Source: Termitomyces sp. T153
Taxonomy: Eukaryota; Basidiomycota; Agaricomycetes; Agaricales; Lyophyllaceae
Assembly (NCBI GenBank): GCA_018296165.2
Contig: JACKQL020000033.1
Span: 372,001-436,000, forward strand
Length of the DNA: 64,000 bases
Reading direction: 5' to 3'
A program made the translations under genes and the position numbers. How positions within the stretch are numbered: position 1 is the stretch's first letter; each line of letters opens with the position of its first letter. Positions 1 through 12,560 of the stretch are shown here, piece by piece. Below the pieces are notes generated by a model. That model made no database searches, was not told the DNA's origin, and worked only from the letters and a program-made list of their open reading frames with translations.

Positions 1-2160
1 CTGTTACTGAATTACTGTCTGCTGGCACATATCTACTGGTGAAATGGTGATCACCATAATATATAACACCTTTTATATCATAGTTGTGAGTCATGGATCT
101 ATCCATTGTATAAATAGCAACAGTCTTGTCAATTGTGACAGACACAGACAACATGTCAAAACATGATATGTGAGGTGCATCAATGAATTGCAACACCCTG
201 ATGAGGAGTTGTTTACATACCCAGCATTGTGGTCTGGTCTGCAACCAGAAGTTTTCCATGTGTTCATGTATAGATTGACTATCCAACAACAGTATGACCA
301 TGCATGACTTTGTGCTGCTTGACCACTGATGGCTCCCTCTATGCCACTCTAGACATATTGTGTATGAATCCACTATAACTTGTTTATATACTGGGAGTTC
401 ATCAACTAATGTGTGCATGGACATATACTTGCCAAAAGGAAACTCAGTGTGATTTTAGCATTTAGTTTTATCCACAGCCACTCTCTGCATTCCTCCAAGG
501 CTTTGTGATCTTCAGGTCTGACTCTTGTAAATTCTCTTGCAATATGCCTGCACAACTGTGGACTGGTATCTCTCATTTTGACAAGCCACTTGTACATCCC
601 CACACAAGTTGAACAATATCAAAATGACAGGGTCATAGATCTGTTCAAGTGTTAATTGCCATACTGCTCTGTCATGAAGTGCCATGGCAGATGGGACCCT
701 TATTATCAGAGGGTATCACAAGAGCATGATGCAAGGAAGAGCAAGTGGAGCACTATGGCAAGAATTCAGGGAATTGGAGCTCCTTGACAAAATTACTTGG
801 TTGAGATACATAGGCAAGCTACCAAAGAGTTTGCAGGATACACTCAGATATTCAGACTTGATTGCTTCATTTCATAAGTGTAAGGGCAAATTTTACTTGC
901 CTCCTAGATTGCATCCTGCCCTTTGTTGGTCCAAACTTAATCTGTTTGATGAATCTGATTTCATGGATATCCCATGGCAAATTGTATCTAAGAATAAGTC
1001 CATCAATCCACCTCTTGAATTTGTAAGTGTGTTTGTACCTGCCCAAGGTGCAAAGAGTTTTGTGCAAACTCTTGACAAGCCACAAAAACAGAAGATGAGT
1101 GGACAGATGGCTTCATGTGCAAATAAACAGAGGCAGTTGAGCTGTACAGAATCCTCATTGTTGGTGTCCCATGATTGGCAGACCCTTTCTGCTTGCAACT
1201 GGAAGCTTAACAGTTGTGCATACTAGATTAAATGGTCTAGTCTTCCCTTGATCTGCATAATCAGTAATTGCATAGTTTACAAGGACTTCTACCTGTGATC
1301 TTGTTATACCAATTCTTTGATTTTTTGGTAAGCAACATTTTATAGTCCCAGATGTTTGGGTGACAGAGACAACATTTTCAGGCAAATTTTGATCTGCACA
1401 GTCTGTGGAGGGTTCTTAAGTTTTATGAATAGAGTATCCAGCATTTGTTGGCCCAAGGAACCTACACAGGACTTCCATCCACATGCATACCCTGCCTGGC
1501 CATTGGTGATGCATAACTCTGTTGCCAAATTTGTTTTGATAATGACAGGTAAAACCAATACATAGGGAGAGTTTCCCCACTACTTGAGTTGTAGTTGATG
1601 AAGGAGGTTGTTCCCACATCTTGCCCTAGATGCATGGCCTTTGCTCTTCAACAGTCCAATTGCTTTATAATCTCACTTGTCAGCAATGGTATCCTCACTA
1701 AAGAAGTCAGTAAGTTGCTGTCCACTTTCCAAAGCAAACTGAGCACTTTCAATCATGTTAATTGTGTCCTTGTCAATGTTGTGTGCAGTCATGATAGACA
1801 CATTCCAGAAAACTGCATCTATGATACTGACATTGGAAAGTGTTGGTACACATTGGGATTCCAGGAACTGTATATTGCCACTAGTACATGCACATATCTT
1901 GTGTTGATTAAAGCTGTAGTTCACCCAAGCAAAGACAAGAGATGATGGCAAGAGAACATAAGCAATATTGTCAATACATATACAAAGCCCTGATAGTACA
2001 TTCAAGGTACAAAGCCTGTGGACCAGAAAGATTCAGGACTGAAGATGTAGTAGCTGTCCAATTGTCATTTCAGGTTGTTAACATAATCAGAGGCAAACTG
2101 AAAATACTACTAGTGTTGAGATCAATCACACTAATTGACAAGAGCTTCCAAGGGTAGGTT
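1..2160. other. Unrecognised decayed region
   Basis: No gene is recognised. The longest open frame is 684-1226 on the plus strand (180 codons), and shorter overlapping frames occur on both strands, for example 406-603 minus. None shows a motif I can assign. CpG is rare throughout, which fits an old, deaminated repeat rather than a living gene. A relic of a transposon coding region is the likeliest reading, but that is inference. Confidence 0.35.
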
Positions 2161-2394
2161 CAGCTTATTGCAAGCATGACTTCAATGACAGACCAACACA
2201 CCATCAATTGAAGGAATGCAAGGCAGAGAGAAACTTGAGAGGAAGCTCAGAGAGATAGCTGGCTGTGCACCAAACAAGATGGAAGTCTATCCAGCTCAAA
2301 GACCAGGATATTGTGCAGCATGCAGACATATTATGCTAATACATCTAGTATTCATTCACCTAAATAAGGTATCAATTACATGATTATAATGGAA

Positions 2395-2700
2395 GCAAAG
2401 ATTAAAGATAGCCTCCAGCTATATTGTTGGTTTCACATCATGTGCATAGCAAAAAGGTAACTGGAAGGGAGCAAAAATTGAAGATAGCTTCCAGCTATAT
2501 CATCAGTTTCACATCACAATGCATAGCAAAAAAGTAACTGGAAGGAGGCAAAAATTGGAGACAGCCTCTAGCTATATTGTTGGTTCCACATCATGTGCAT
2601 AGCAAAAAGGTAACTGGAAGGGAGCAAAAATTGAAGACAGCCTCCAACTATATCATTGGCTATACATCATGTGTCAGGTCACATGGGAACAAAATTTGAA
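2395..2700 (+). repeat. 76-bp minisatellite, about four copies
   Basis: Four head-to-tail units start near 2395, 2471, 2548 and 2624. Each begins with GCAAA(A/G)ATT and carries AGCTATAT and TAACTGGAAGG motifs. The period is 76-77 bp. The fourth unit fades out after about 2670. Copies differ mainly by transitions. Confidence 0.85.
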
Positions 2701-2785
2701 GACAAAATTTGGCAGGAAATCAAGGACTAAAGCCTCAGCTACTTTGTAAACCTTGGAACCAGTAAAGTTCATGGAACTTGACATG

Positions 2786-3300
2786 TGTAGTGTTTCTGTT
2801 ATGGTTTGCACAACTTAGAGTTCACACATTGTAAGTCAAAACCAGTCCTGATTCTGTCTATGAAGTATGAAATAAGGTGCTGTTCTATGTATGGTTTTCA
2901 GAGTGGCATTATGTGATGCTGCTGAAATATTACAATGCTAATCTATAAATATCTCAGTATATATATTGATAGAGAGTCTAGAGAGTAAAGAGAGGTCTGC
3001 TGTACACTCTGTTGCATACCACACTTTGAGACCATCAATGGTCTCACATATGGTGTAATGTTTCTGTTACATTTTGCACAGCTTATGGTTCACACCTCAT
3101 AAGTCAAAACCAGTCAATTACTCTTGTCTACAAAGTATGAAGTAAGATGCTGCCTTATATAATTATGATATGAGTATTTAAAAGTAGCATCACATGACAA
3201 TACTTAATAACATAAGTAAATTAATATTGAAGAGTAATGCTACTGAGGGGTAACAAGTGCTCCATTACATACCCCCCTTTTGAGTCTGTCAATGGACTCA
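2786..3300 (+). repeat. Two tandem 268-bp LTR-like units with hairpins
   Basis: Unit 1 (2786-3050) and unit 2 (3054-3300) share a start TGTARTGTTTCTGTTA, a middle part (AAGTCAAAACCAGTC, AAAGTATGAARTAAG) and an end carrying a palindrome: 3027-3046 in unit 1 and 3281-3300 in unit 2. The TGT start suggests a duplicated or nested retrotransposon LTR. No primer-binding site or second LTR was found, so this assignment is tentative. Confidence 0.55.
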
Positions 3301-3531
3301 TAAAAAATCAGAACACAAATAAGGAGGTGGGATATGGCATTCCACCCATGAGTCTCACCAGAATCCAAGCATGGATCCCTAAGTTAGAATAGTGGTAGGA
3401 CCAAGTGGTCCTACTCAATAAGATAAACATAGTACCATCCCAGCACACTGCTCAACTGTGCTGGGTAACAAGGTGGGCACTCAGTGAGCCTGCATTCTTT
3501 TTCCAATTTTTTGGTGAACTCCTCTAGTAGT

Positions 3532-4021
3532 TCACCCCACCCATTCATCCATCTTTGAGGCCACCACTTCCTTATTGCTCACAATGTCCACCCAGCACTC
3601 CAATACAGCATTAGCCATATCACTAGAGCCACTTGATACAGCCTCAGGAGCAGCCAGGGTAGCAACATTAGTCACTACAGCCATATCAGAAGGGCTAGGA
3701 ATGACTTGTGGAGTTGTCTCTGGGTGGGGGTTTGTGGGTGTCAAAGAGTCATTACATAGGTACATCCAGAGAGGACACAATAGAGCTTGCAGCAGAGTTG
3801 GTAGTGGCTGAGGCCACTGACAAAGAGGACCCCTCCTCAGTTGGAGCTGCACTTGGTGGAGGAACCACAGATAATGGCTCCTCTGCTTCTGCAAGGGAGG
3901 CTCTCACTACCTCTGCAGGATAATGCAGAAAGTGAGTAAAGATGGCCACCTCACTATAGCACAACCAGTTAGTGCAGCTGAGTAGGAAGTGACTGTGGCT
4001 CTCATGGCATTGCAGGAGCAC
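3532..4021 (-). pseudogene. Unrecognised Ser/Thr/Ala-rich coding relic
   Basis: Overlapping minus-strand frames at 3532-3894 and 3752-4021 are rich in Ala, Ser, Thr and Pro and show no known domain. They lie in the same orientation as the relics at 4107-4520, 5178-5927 and 6507-6914. The four could therefore be pieces of one decayed gene or gag-like polyprotein. No start, stop or splice site can be assigned. Confidence 0.25.
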
Positions 4022-4106
4022 TTGGAAGCACTCCTAATTGTCAGCAGTGGGGGCATACCACCCATCATACCTATTCAAAGGCAAGGGGCCCACCAATGAT
4101 CTGGAG

Positions 4107-4520
4107 TCAATGGCATTTCTTGTTGACTCTTGTAAACAGGCTTGTGTGTAGTGTGCTCCTTGACTGGTGGTGATTGAGGAAGTGTATACTATAACTATAC
4201 ACATGATTTACCCAGGCAGGAGGCATACAGTTTGCCAGGAGGTGATGTATCACCTCTGTCTCATTGAACTTGTCAATTTGCATAGGCAGCACTTGCAGCC
4301 TATGCAGTGTGAAAGTGTAGAGAGCAAGAGGAGTAAACTTCCTTATATGAGCACAGTAGTTGTCAACTGTGTCCTGATAGAGATGAGGTTGAGCAGCCAC
4401 TGTAGCAAACAGCCTCATATAGGACATTTGTGCATGCAGTGTAGTTGGAGCAAGTGCCCAACTCAATACATATCCAGAGACCAAGCATTGGTCTACATGT
4501 AACAATGCATCAATGGCCAC
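4107..4520 (-). pseudogene. Unrecognised coding relic, 137 codons
   Basis: This open minus-strand frame of 137 codons has a helical, mixed-charge composition that looks like real protein sequence rather than a shadow. I see no catalytic motif, zinc knuckle or membrane segment. The plus-strand frame 4167-4502 is its antisense shadow. The position between other minus-strand relics suggests it was part of a longer gene, possibly retroelement gag. That is inference only. Confidence 0.3.
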
Positions 4521-5177
4521 ACCTGAATACAGGTTCTGTAAACCTGGGTGGCCATGGTGCAGAATGTACTGTGTTCACACATCAATGTTGAAGTGATGGC
4601 TGATTGAGACTTTATAGAGTCCTGCTCATTATGTGTTGTTATTTGTATGGCCAAGCATGGCCAACAAATGTGAAGGCAAGGGGACCAGTTGCCAATGGCA
4701 GTCCCCTCTGGACAGAGATGTTTCCAACTCTTCCAGAATCAACTCCATGATGTGCCACATAGTGTGGTCTCTATGGTTTGGAGCCATGTAAAAGGAGATC
4801 TGGTGGAACCCCTGAAAGAGGAGAGTGGCATGTATCTACTCCCTCATGGTAAGCTTAGCCTGGCTCTTCCAAATGAGCTTCAGGATCAGCCACAGCTGTT
4901 CTGACATCATAGGCATTCCTTGAGGAGCCCATCAGTATAGCAATTCATAGTGTGAGGATATATGAGATGTCCCTGCCATCTCTGTGGAGCAGGCAAAGAC
5001 TGCATTAGTCATTGGCTACCAGTAGAAATAGGAGTAAAGAATACCTCTGAAGTCCTTTTGGCACTCAAGCACCTGCATACCAATGTGGTCTCCTAGCTGT
5101 CTGGAAGGTGGCTGGGAACTATATCATTCAGATGCTTGAGGTCCAGTTTGAACTTTCTCAGTGTCAATAGCTAACAG

Positions 5178-5927
5178 CTATTTGGCATTAGCATTGTGAT
5201 GCTTTTTGCAACAATGCTCAGCAGCATTGTCCTCTGAGTCACTGTCCAAAATACATTGTTTGGACATTGAGACATCATCATTGTCATTGCTTCCCAAGTC
5301 AGATGCCACTGAGGCACCTGTGGCAGCTTGGGCAGCTTGTACTTGGGTGACAAGGAATTCTTTGTCATGGGGGTCCTGACACACTGGTGGAAAGTACTTG
5401 TGGGACAAAGCAGTAGGAATATTATAGGTCCTCAGTTTGAGGACCTCAATTATTCCTTCCTCTGATTCCTGCAGCACATTTGCAAGAAAGGCAACTGGGG
5501 TGGCAATGACCACAGGGTCAGCTGCCACTACTAGAGTAGTGGCTGGCTTTGCAGTGCCAGCCTTTGTTGTTGCTGATCTTGATGGTCCAGCTTTAGCTGC
5601 CACTGGTTTCAGTGGCCCAGCTTTGGCTGCTGCTGGTTTTGATGGTCCAGCAGTGGACAGAGACATCTTGAAGTCAGGGTGCTCATCCATCATCTGGTCA
5701 TCACTAGCAGGCACATCATCATAGGGCACCAGCAGCCTCTGAGTCAAGGAACCCTTGACAGATATAGAAGGCTCTGTGCAAGCCTTCTTTGCTTGTGGAA
5801 GTTGAGGAGGAGATGCTACCCACTTCCCCTTCCCCAAGGCTGAGCAGAAGAGGCCCATCTGGGCCTCATTGCTTTGGTTTTGAACAATGTCAAATTTGTT
5901 CAGAACTTGAGATAGTGAAAACTGCAC
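5178..5927 (-). pseudogene. Low-complexity AGPSKPAAAK-repeat protein relic
   Basis: A 249-codon minus-strand frame. Residues about 95-135 are three or four imperfect repeats of an Ala-Gly-Pro-(Ser/Leu)-Lys-Pro-Ala-Ala type. A Ser/Asp/Asn/Glu-rich acidic stretch lies near residues 205-240, followed by a basic Cys-Cys-Lys-Lys-His-His tail. The composition suggests a disordered, nucleic-acid-binding or structural protein. No family is recognised. The frame is closed by stops at both ends and CpG is nearly absent. Confidence 0.35.
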
Positions 5928-6506
5928 TACTGAGTTATTGAGGATATCAGCCCCAATGTCCTCTGGTACTCTGGCTTTATGAAGCCACTAGAGAGGGTGA
6001 GTGAGTTGCTCATCCATGACAGTAGAAGGCTCAAGCTCTTTTGCTTTGCCCTTGCCCTTCTCCTTTCTGGAGAAGTGGTGCTCAATCATCTTCTAGGAGT
6101 CAACAAGGGAGTGCTACTCCCCTGTGCTGGTGCAGGTGGTGATGCCACAGATGCCTTTCCTTTTCCTTTGCTAGTTGAGGCAGCCATTGGATGCTCTAAT
6201 GTACTTAAAGCTAAAGATGGGATATTTGATGAATGCACTGCAGCAGGCAGCAGTGGGTATGACTACCACAGAGGGGCCAAGGACTGCATCAGAGCCATGA
6301 TCAACTCTGGGCTGTTATTATCCACCTTCATTGATTGTCCACCTCTATTGCCTCTGATAAAGATGATACAGGATCAAAATCCCTACTTGTAGTGATATAG
6401 TGGCAGGTTGTTATTGACCTGCCATGCCCATTGTATGGCCAGGGCTAGCCACTAGTGGTGGGGCCACATTATATTGTAGCACTATGTATTGTCAACTTTC
6501 CTAGGG

Positions 6507-6914
6507 CTACACAGGCTGTGGGCCCACAGGGTATCTGAGGTTCATTGGTGGGGGCACCTGAAGTCTCCTATGTCCTCTTCCTATACCACCATGCTGCAGA
6601 GGCACACCATGTCCCCACATTGGCAACTGCTGCATCACCACTGTGTAGCTGGGCAGGGCCACATCTCCTGGCACTGCTGCAGGTCCTCTACCCATAGGCC
6701 TCATTTCTCTTGGAGCTAGAGCCACTCTTCTCATTGCTAGAGGTGCTATGTCCCCAGGCACCAAGCCTACTGCCAATGCAGCAAAACCACCAAACTCTGA
6801 GAGTGAACTACTCTCTGGGGCTGCTCCTTCTCCTCCTGAGCTCTGTTCAGAGCTCACCAAATACTCTGGCAGACCATTGTCTGCCTTGCTAGGCCATTTC
6901 TTTTTCTTGCTCAT
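6507..6914 (-). pseudogene. Unrecognised Gly/Pro-rich N-terminal relic
   Basis: This 135-codon minus-strand frame begins with a very basic Met-Ser-Lys-Lys-Lys-Lys-Trp. It continues with a Ser/Glu/Gly-rich part and a Met/Arg/Gly/Pro-rich part. It could be the amino-terminal end of the decayed gene running through 5178-5927. I recognise no domain. Frames at 6489-6719 and 6710-6892 plus are shadows. Confidence 0.3.
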
Positions 6915-7503
6915 TAGGCAAATGTCTCCTTACTTTGATGTTGGCATGTCACACCAATGTTGTAGTAGAAGACTAAGGCCAAATGGACTTTGCAACCAGC
7001 CAAAAAATTGGCTAACATGATATTTGATGGCCACCAGCATGGCAGCCTGTCCAGCTTCTGGACTATTCTGGCCAACTGCACAGGGTGCTAGACATTCTGC
7101 AATTCCAAATACCTGTCAAGGGCCTCCAGGTCCTTGCAGATGGTGAGGGACTCCCAAGTAGTGTCTCCCAAACTCTAACAAACCTTGAATTTGAGGTTTG
7201 CCCCATCCCAACAATAACCTAACAGGTCATCAAAAAACCACTCCTAGCTGTCTGGAGCACCAAAGTCATATGACTCTGGTGTTGCCCTGTTGGGAAGCAG
7301 TGCATTTATTGCAAACTCAGTTAAGTCTATTTAACTTAAACTAGTCATTCTGAGATCAGGACTTTCTCACAATTGTGCCCATCTCCACTATACTGGGCTA
7401 CTGCCTAAAACATGCAGATGCCCATTAGCAAATCTTCAAGTTCACTGAACTTGGCAGATCCAGCATATAAGGTGATCATCTTTGACAGATCACTCCTCCT
7501 ATG
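6915..7503. other. No recognisable feature
   Basis: Decayed, CpG-poor sequence with only short overlapping frames. I see nothing that can be named between the relic at 6507-6914 and the solo LTR starting at 7504. Confidence 0.4.
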
Positions 7504-8552
7504 TGTTATAACCCACTCCCAGACCTCCAGACCTCTACCTAAGCCACTCTGCCTCCCCAGAGTTCCCTCTAACTCACCCCAACCTTTGTTCACTCACAGC
7601 AACTGTCCTGGCTAATTCCAATGCTTTTTTGGCAAACCCTGACAACCTCCTAGCAAACCTTGGCTTATCCCCTGTGGACCCTCAGTTCCCCCTCTCCTCC
7701 ATGAGGCCTCCAAGCCTCTCTGACACCTCCCTTGACCCAGACACACATCACTGGCTTGCCCTCCTATAACTTACATAACCACTCCAGAACTGTTTGACAA
7801 TTATAAGGTAGACTGCATTCCCATCAGTTTCCATCAGAATATCACCACAGCCTGCTATCTGATCAGATCTGCCACCCATTGGCCCTGCATGGCTCCAACA
7901 AGCCTTGCCATCACACTCTCAGCCCCTGGAAGAGGTTCAGTAGTTAGTATATAAGCCATAGAGTAGCATCTATTACCTTAGTCTTGATATTGCTTTACTT
8001 GGTTTCCTGTGTCTTATGTTTCTTTCCTGTTATGTTTCCTAGTCTCATTTCAATTTCTATTCTTAGTCTTGAATCTAATTCTCAGTTCTATTTCATCTCA
8101 TCTGTCTCTATCTCCTTTATTATTCCTAAGTTCCTTTCAACTCTGACATCATTATGAATTCTGCACATATGCTATGACCCTTGCAAACATTCATACAAAA
8201 ACTCTGGACCTCACCCTATGCTCAGCCTAGGGACCTATCACTCTTGATTGATCTCCCATCAAACTCTGGCTCTGCTCCTATCATTTGCAAAGCCTCTGAT
8301 TGCTCCACAGTCCATACATTTGCTTATGGACTTGTACCTGACACCTGCCCAAGCCCAATACTCAATATACTTGGTCTTAGACTTCTCTGGACCACCCTAG
8401 ACTTGCTTGGACCACTTCTCCTGGCTTCCCCTCACAAGTATCCAAGGTCCAAACCACTCTCAGAGCACTAGGTCATAAGTGCAGGACATTGTATCTGCCT
8501 AGTAAGGATGTGCCCAGTCAAGCTGAGCCTCTGGAATCAGCAGAACCTGACA
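7504..8552 (+). mobile_element. Decayed solo LTR, same family as 13907-15096
   Basis: It starts TGTTATAACCC and ends AACCTGACA, matching the young LTR (TGTCACGACCC to AACCTGACA) after C-to-T and G-to-A changes, mostly at former CpG sites. The internal landmarks are in the same order: TAGTATATAAG promoter-like box near 7947, CTTGATATTGCTT near 7985, and the GCCTAGTAAGGA segment near 8497. Flanks read CTATG before and CTAGG after, a plausible 5-bp target duplication with one change. No internal region is attached, so it is a solo LTR. Confidence 0.8.
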
Positions 8553-8937
8553 CTAGGCTTAAGTCCTTCTGGGATTGCCAGTTGAGCAGCAAGCAACTGC
8601 TCCATCACCACTCATAGATGATTATGCATTGTCTGGCAGTGATACTTATGGGCCTTCTCCACTCTGGAAGTGTATTGAAAACTGCTGTGGCTGTCTCTGG
8701 GAGGACTGTAGTCCTCCTCCTACCATCTCTATAAACCACATCATCCTCTTCATCTGCTGGACCATTTCCTAGTCCATTTGGCTCTGGCAGACCTTTTTCT
8801 CAAGATAGTAATGGTCCTTGACCAGAAAAAGGCAGTCCTCTTCTGGGTTCCCCACCACCTCCTCTGTAAGAGTGACCTCTGGAGGCTGTGGCTCAATCAC
8901 AGAACTGGCAAAGGGAGATCCAAAGTATATTCTGTAT
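8553..8937. other. Short unassigned flank of the giant element
   Basis: No gene recognised. This is the host-side sequence left of the CACTA terminus. Its last three bases (8935-8937, TAT) form the left target-site duplication. Confidence 0.4.
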
Positions 8938-9757
8938 CACTTCAGGAAATGTAGTGTGTTTCCTGAGAAAAAGGTGTCAGAAATATGTTTTTCAATTTCT
9001 GACACCTTTTTCTCAAGGAACATGCTAAATTTTGTGTCAGAAAATTTCAATAAATATATTGAATATTCTCTTAATGCTTCTTTCATAGAATGATAAATTT
9101 TTCTGTGTTTTTCCCAAAGAAAAAATCCTCAAAATATTTGAAATGTTCTTGATGATTTTCTTGAGAAACACATGATATATTTTAGCACGTGTTTCTCAAA
9201 AAACCTTTGTCCTGTTCTTAGTTTGTATCTCAAGAAACACTCTGTATTCTTCTCAAGAAACACGCAATAAAAAAAATGTAATAATATTATATAGAAACAA
9301 TATACAGAACCATGTGTTGCATCACTCAGCATGCGACTGTCAATTCACTCATCAAGATGCTTAATACATACTACTGAGTTGGTAACATAGTGTACAAAAT
9401 TATAGACTTCCAAGAAACTCCAAGAAACAGATGAACAATAGCTGAAGTCAAGAAAAATGAGGGCTAAATCAGCAGGACAGACAGGGCATCAACTTACAAG
9501 GAAAATCACCAAAATCAATTTGATCTACAAGCCTCTCAAATTTGAATTTGCCAGCTGTGGACAGCATGCAGAATGCTATATGGTTGGTAATGAGCAGATC
9601 AAGATTTTGTGCAGCCCAAGCACTGCGCAACTACCTGGGATGGCATGGTTGTGCATGTCTGGTTGACTCTTGATTGGTTGGATGGCATCATTGAGGGGGG
9701 TTCATCAACAACAATGAGTTCCTATGTCTGGTTGAGGATCAGTTGATCACTGTTGCA
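8938..9757 (+). repeat. Left terminal/subterminal inverted region of the CACTA element
   Basis: It matches 47411-48179 in reverse complement, including the terminal CACTT, a perfect 20-bp stem hairpin at 8965-9014, several TTTCT-CAAGAAAC palindromes between about 9000 and 9260, and an open frame at 9457-9666. The counterpart of that frame is 47500-47709 minus, with about nine in ten residues alike. Differences are mostly transitions, so the two ends are not recent copies of one another. Confidence 0.8.
8965..9014. repeat. Perfect 20-bp-stem hairpin near left terminus
   Basis: The arms 8965-8984 and 8995-9014 are exact reverse complements (core GGTGTCAGAAAT) around a 10-base loop. The same structure occurs in the right terminus at about 48103-48152 with one mismatch. 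It may be a transposase-binding or end-recognition site. Confidence 0.85.
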
Positions 9758-10088
9758 CTCCAGTTTGACAATACAAGACAGAGACTCACATGCCTGAAGC
9801 TTGTTAATTCTGTGTAGTCATAGAAAAATCTCAACACTGACCTGTGACAGATGGATGGAAATGGTGGACCCTAGGCAGATGTTATCATACAGAATCTCAA
9901 AATTAGGCATCATGGTCAGCTCTGTGCTGGTGTATTTGAGCTGAAAGATTGGCATTGTGATGGGGTTATGAGAAAGAATGTGCATGCATTTGTAATCATT
10001 TGGCTACCCTAACTTTAGATTAGATTTATTTGCCTCAAGCCTTGGTAAATCCTGGCCAGTTTCTTCCTTACTCTGAGCACTTCTCTCA

Positions 10089-12560
10089 TCATGCAGTCCA
10101 CCTTGGAATCTGGTGGGCACCTCTAAAACACTTGGGCAGATCACAAGCTACAGTGCACTTGGCATTGATAGCAAGTCCATAGCAAACACAAACTGCTTGT
10201 GGAATGATTCTGTTTTGACCAGCAATTTGAACATGTCTTGTATCGCAATGACGATTATATGTACTCTCTAAAACCAAGACAGCCACAATCTCAATCAAAG
10301 TACCAGTTTGGACAACAACACACCTGAAAATGACTATCCTGGAATTCAATAGAACTTCTCTGGAGCAGAGAGCTAAAGGTATGCATAGGGGAGTCAGTGA
10401 TGGTCTCTTGAGAGTGCATGGCAAGTGCTGGAGCATGTGGCATATATACAGGACTTGTCAGCTGCACTAAGAAAAGTGCAGCATCTAGGCTTGTCAGCTG
10501 TTCATTTGTGGTATTTGCATTTGACCACTGGGTCAGTACTCCATGTCTATGCTTCGCTGCAGGGGCCCTGTTGGAGAAGTGAAATCTGGACTCGCAAGTT
10601 TGTCCTTGCCTACAGAATCTAATGCACAAGAAGATGTGTAATTTTCCAAAATTTGAGGAATAGAAGTGTAAAACAAACTTGTGGGACACATGGAAAAGAT
10701 AGGCAGAAATTGAGATGTGGATGGGATATAGAGGGACACAGACCACCTTGGTGAGATGAGTTCTGGCAGAGAAGGCAGAAGCTGATTGTTCTCCTGGATG
10801 ATGGGGATGTCAAGTGTGAATGACATGGGGTTGAGTGGTGGGATGAGTAATGCTGCAGATTTTCCCACTTTTGACTTAGCAAGACAATCTGAAGGTCTTA
10901 GGTCAGCATCAATGTAAAAATGAGAGAGAGTAGCATTTACCAATGGCCTCATACACACTATTTGCATCACTCGCAGACAACACTGTTGATGTCTTCAATG
11001 TCTTTCAATTTCCATTGAAAATCCTATCTGTGAATGATGCTGATCTTCTAACACCTAAGCTCTTTTTGGGAGACAACACCAGCCACCCAATGCCTGGACC
11101 ATTGAAAAATCCATTCTTGTTCTCAATTTCACTACCATTCTCCACTGGCATAGAAATGACTGACCAATCCTCTGACATTTCCAACAATGCAGACACACTG
11201 TCTCAGGGTTGGGAACTACTCATCAATGAGGTTTTCAAGGAACTCACAAAACACTTGAGGCTAGTAAAATACTGCAAAGATCTAGGAGATGTCTATACAG
11301 GGGACTTGATCTCTGCATCCCATGCCATGGCATCAGCTGGCACAACCTCTTTTTCTGGTATTGGAGTAATTGCTAAGGGGTGGATGTGCTTTGAAAGAAA
11401 GGCAGTTCAGGCAGCGGGTGAAAGGAGAGGGTCACAAATTTCTCTTTGTGGGCCTCACTGTCTGCTGACTCGTCCCATCTCTGCACTGACTTGCTCCTGA
11501 GGAGCAGGTTGCAGAAGATGCTTTTTGACTTGCTCACTATTGCTTCCTGCTTTGCATGAGCCTTAGCCATGGTAGCATGCTTCTTCTTTTCTTTCTCAGC
11601 CTTGACAACTGGCTGCTTCTCCCTTTCCTCTCCCCCCTTCATTTCCCCTTGTCTTTCCTTCTTCTCCAGCTCAACACCTGCCTTCTTTGCACCCTCACTG
11701 GGCAACTCTCCATGCTCCAATGAGAATTCTAGTAATCTCATGTACTTTGCCAAATTCAGAGACTTCTGGCTTGGGAGTAGGCAGGAAGTACTCAAGCTTG
11801 TTAGGTGTAGTGCCAGATCTTTGAGATTTGGGGGTAGGTACAGTGGTGGATGTAATGCAGGTTGCAAGGTGGCTTGGGCTCACTGCAAACAGCTTGCTGG
11901 ACATGCATTCCCACCTTGTGGAGAGGTGAACATTTCAGTAGGTTTGGTGATGGATGAAGTCATGGGGACATGTGTGGTCAGTTTTGGTACAGCAGGAGTA
12001 GCCTCAGATTGGGTATTGAGTTTTAGTTTTAGATCAGGTATGAATTTTATAGTATTCATTGAGATCTTTGGTTCTTGGGATGTTGAAGGAGTTTCAATAA
12101 CTGGTGGTCAGTATAATGGAGGGGCAGCAAGAGGAGAAATCTGCCCCAGGAACATGTCTTGAAGATTTGCAATAACCTTTCACCACCATTACAGGCCACA
12201 TCCAAATTTGGCATTGACACAATGTGTTCCATATCAAATGGTGACCCAGCATGGCCAACACCAGGAATTCAACTTGCAGCTCATATGCCCAATATACAAT
12301 TCCCATACAACTCACTGCACATCTTCTGTGGCGCATTTTCAGCTATGGGTGGTGCACCAAGTCCAAAACTGCCTCTAGGGACCAGTACACTGCCCTTCTT
12401 TTCAAACTTTGCTATCTTGTCATGCAGACAGGCCAAGTTGGGCACCGCACCAGGTGTAAGTGGTATTGAGGGCTATGACAGGTGGTTGGAAGTTGCCAGT
12501 GCAGCATTTTGCTGCTACAAGGCAGCTATCTGCTCCTTGAGGTTGCCCAGCTGTAGTTGA
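10089..12560 (-). pseudogene. Decayed gene with Lys/Glu-rich coiled coil
   Basis: Discontinuous minus-strand coding sequence. The best pieces are 12300-12555 (a Gln/Leu-rich helix followed by a Gly-Ser-Phe-Gly-Leu-Gly-Ala-Pro-Pro motif) and 11373-11867. The latter has a highly charged Glu/Lys stretch at about residues 55-105, containing Glu-Leu-Glu-Lys-Lys-Glu and Glu-Lys-Lys-Lys. Further Ser/Pro-rich pieces follow at 11005-11196 and 10533-10970. The pieces are in different frames with stops between them, so the gene is dead. The charged helix resembles generic coiled coils such as the KER region of CAF-1 large subunits, but no diagnostic motif supports that. Probably cargo of the CACTA element. 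Confidence 0.4.

Noticed and set aside
684..1226. A functional 180-residue gene
   Set aside because: No homologous motif, poor CpG content and no supporting splice or promoter signals; chance openness in decayed DNA is possible.
11373..11867. CAF-1 large subunit assignment
   Set aside because: The match is limited to a generic Lys/Glu-rich coiled coil; the conserved C-terminal motifs of the family are not recognisable.
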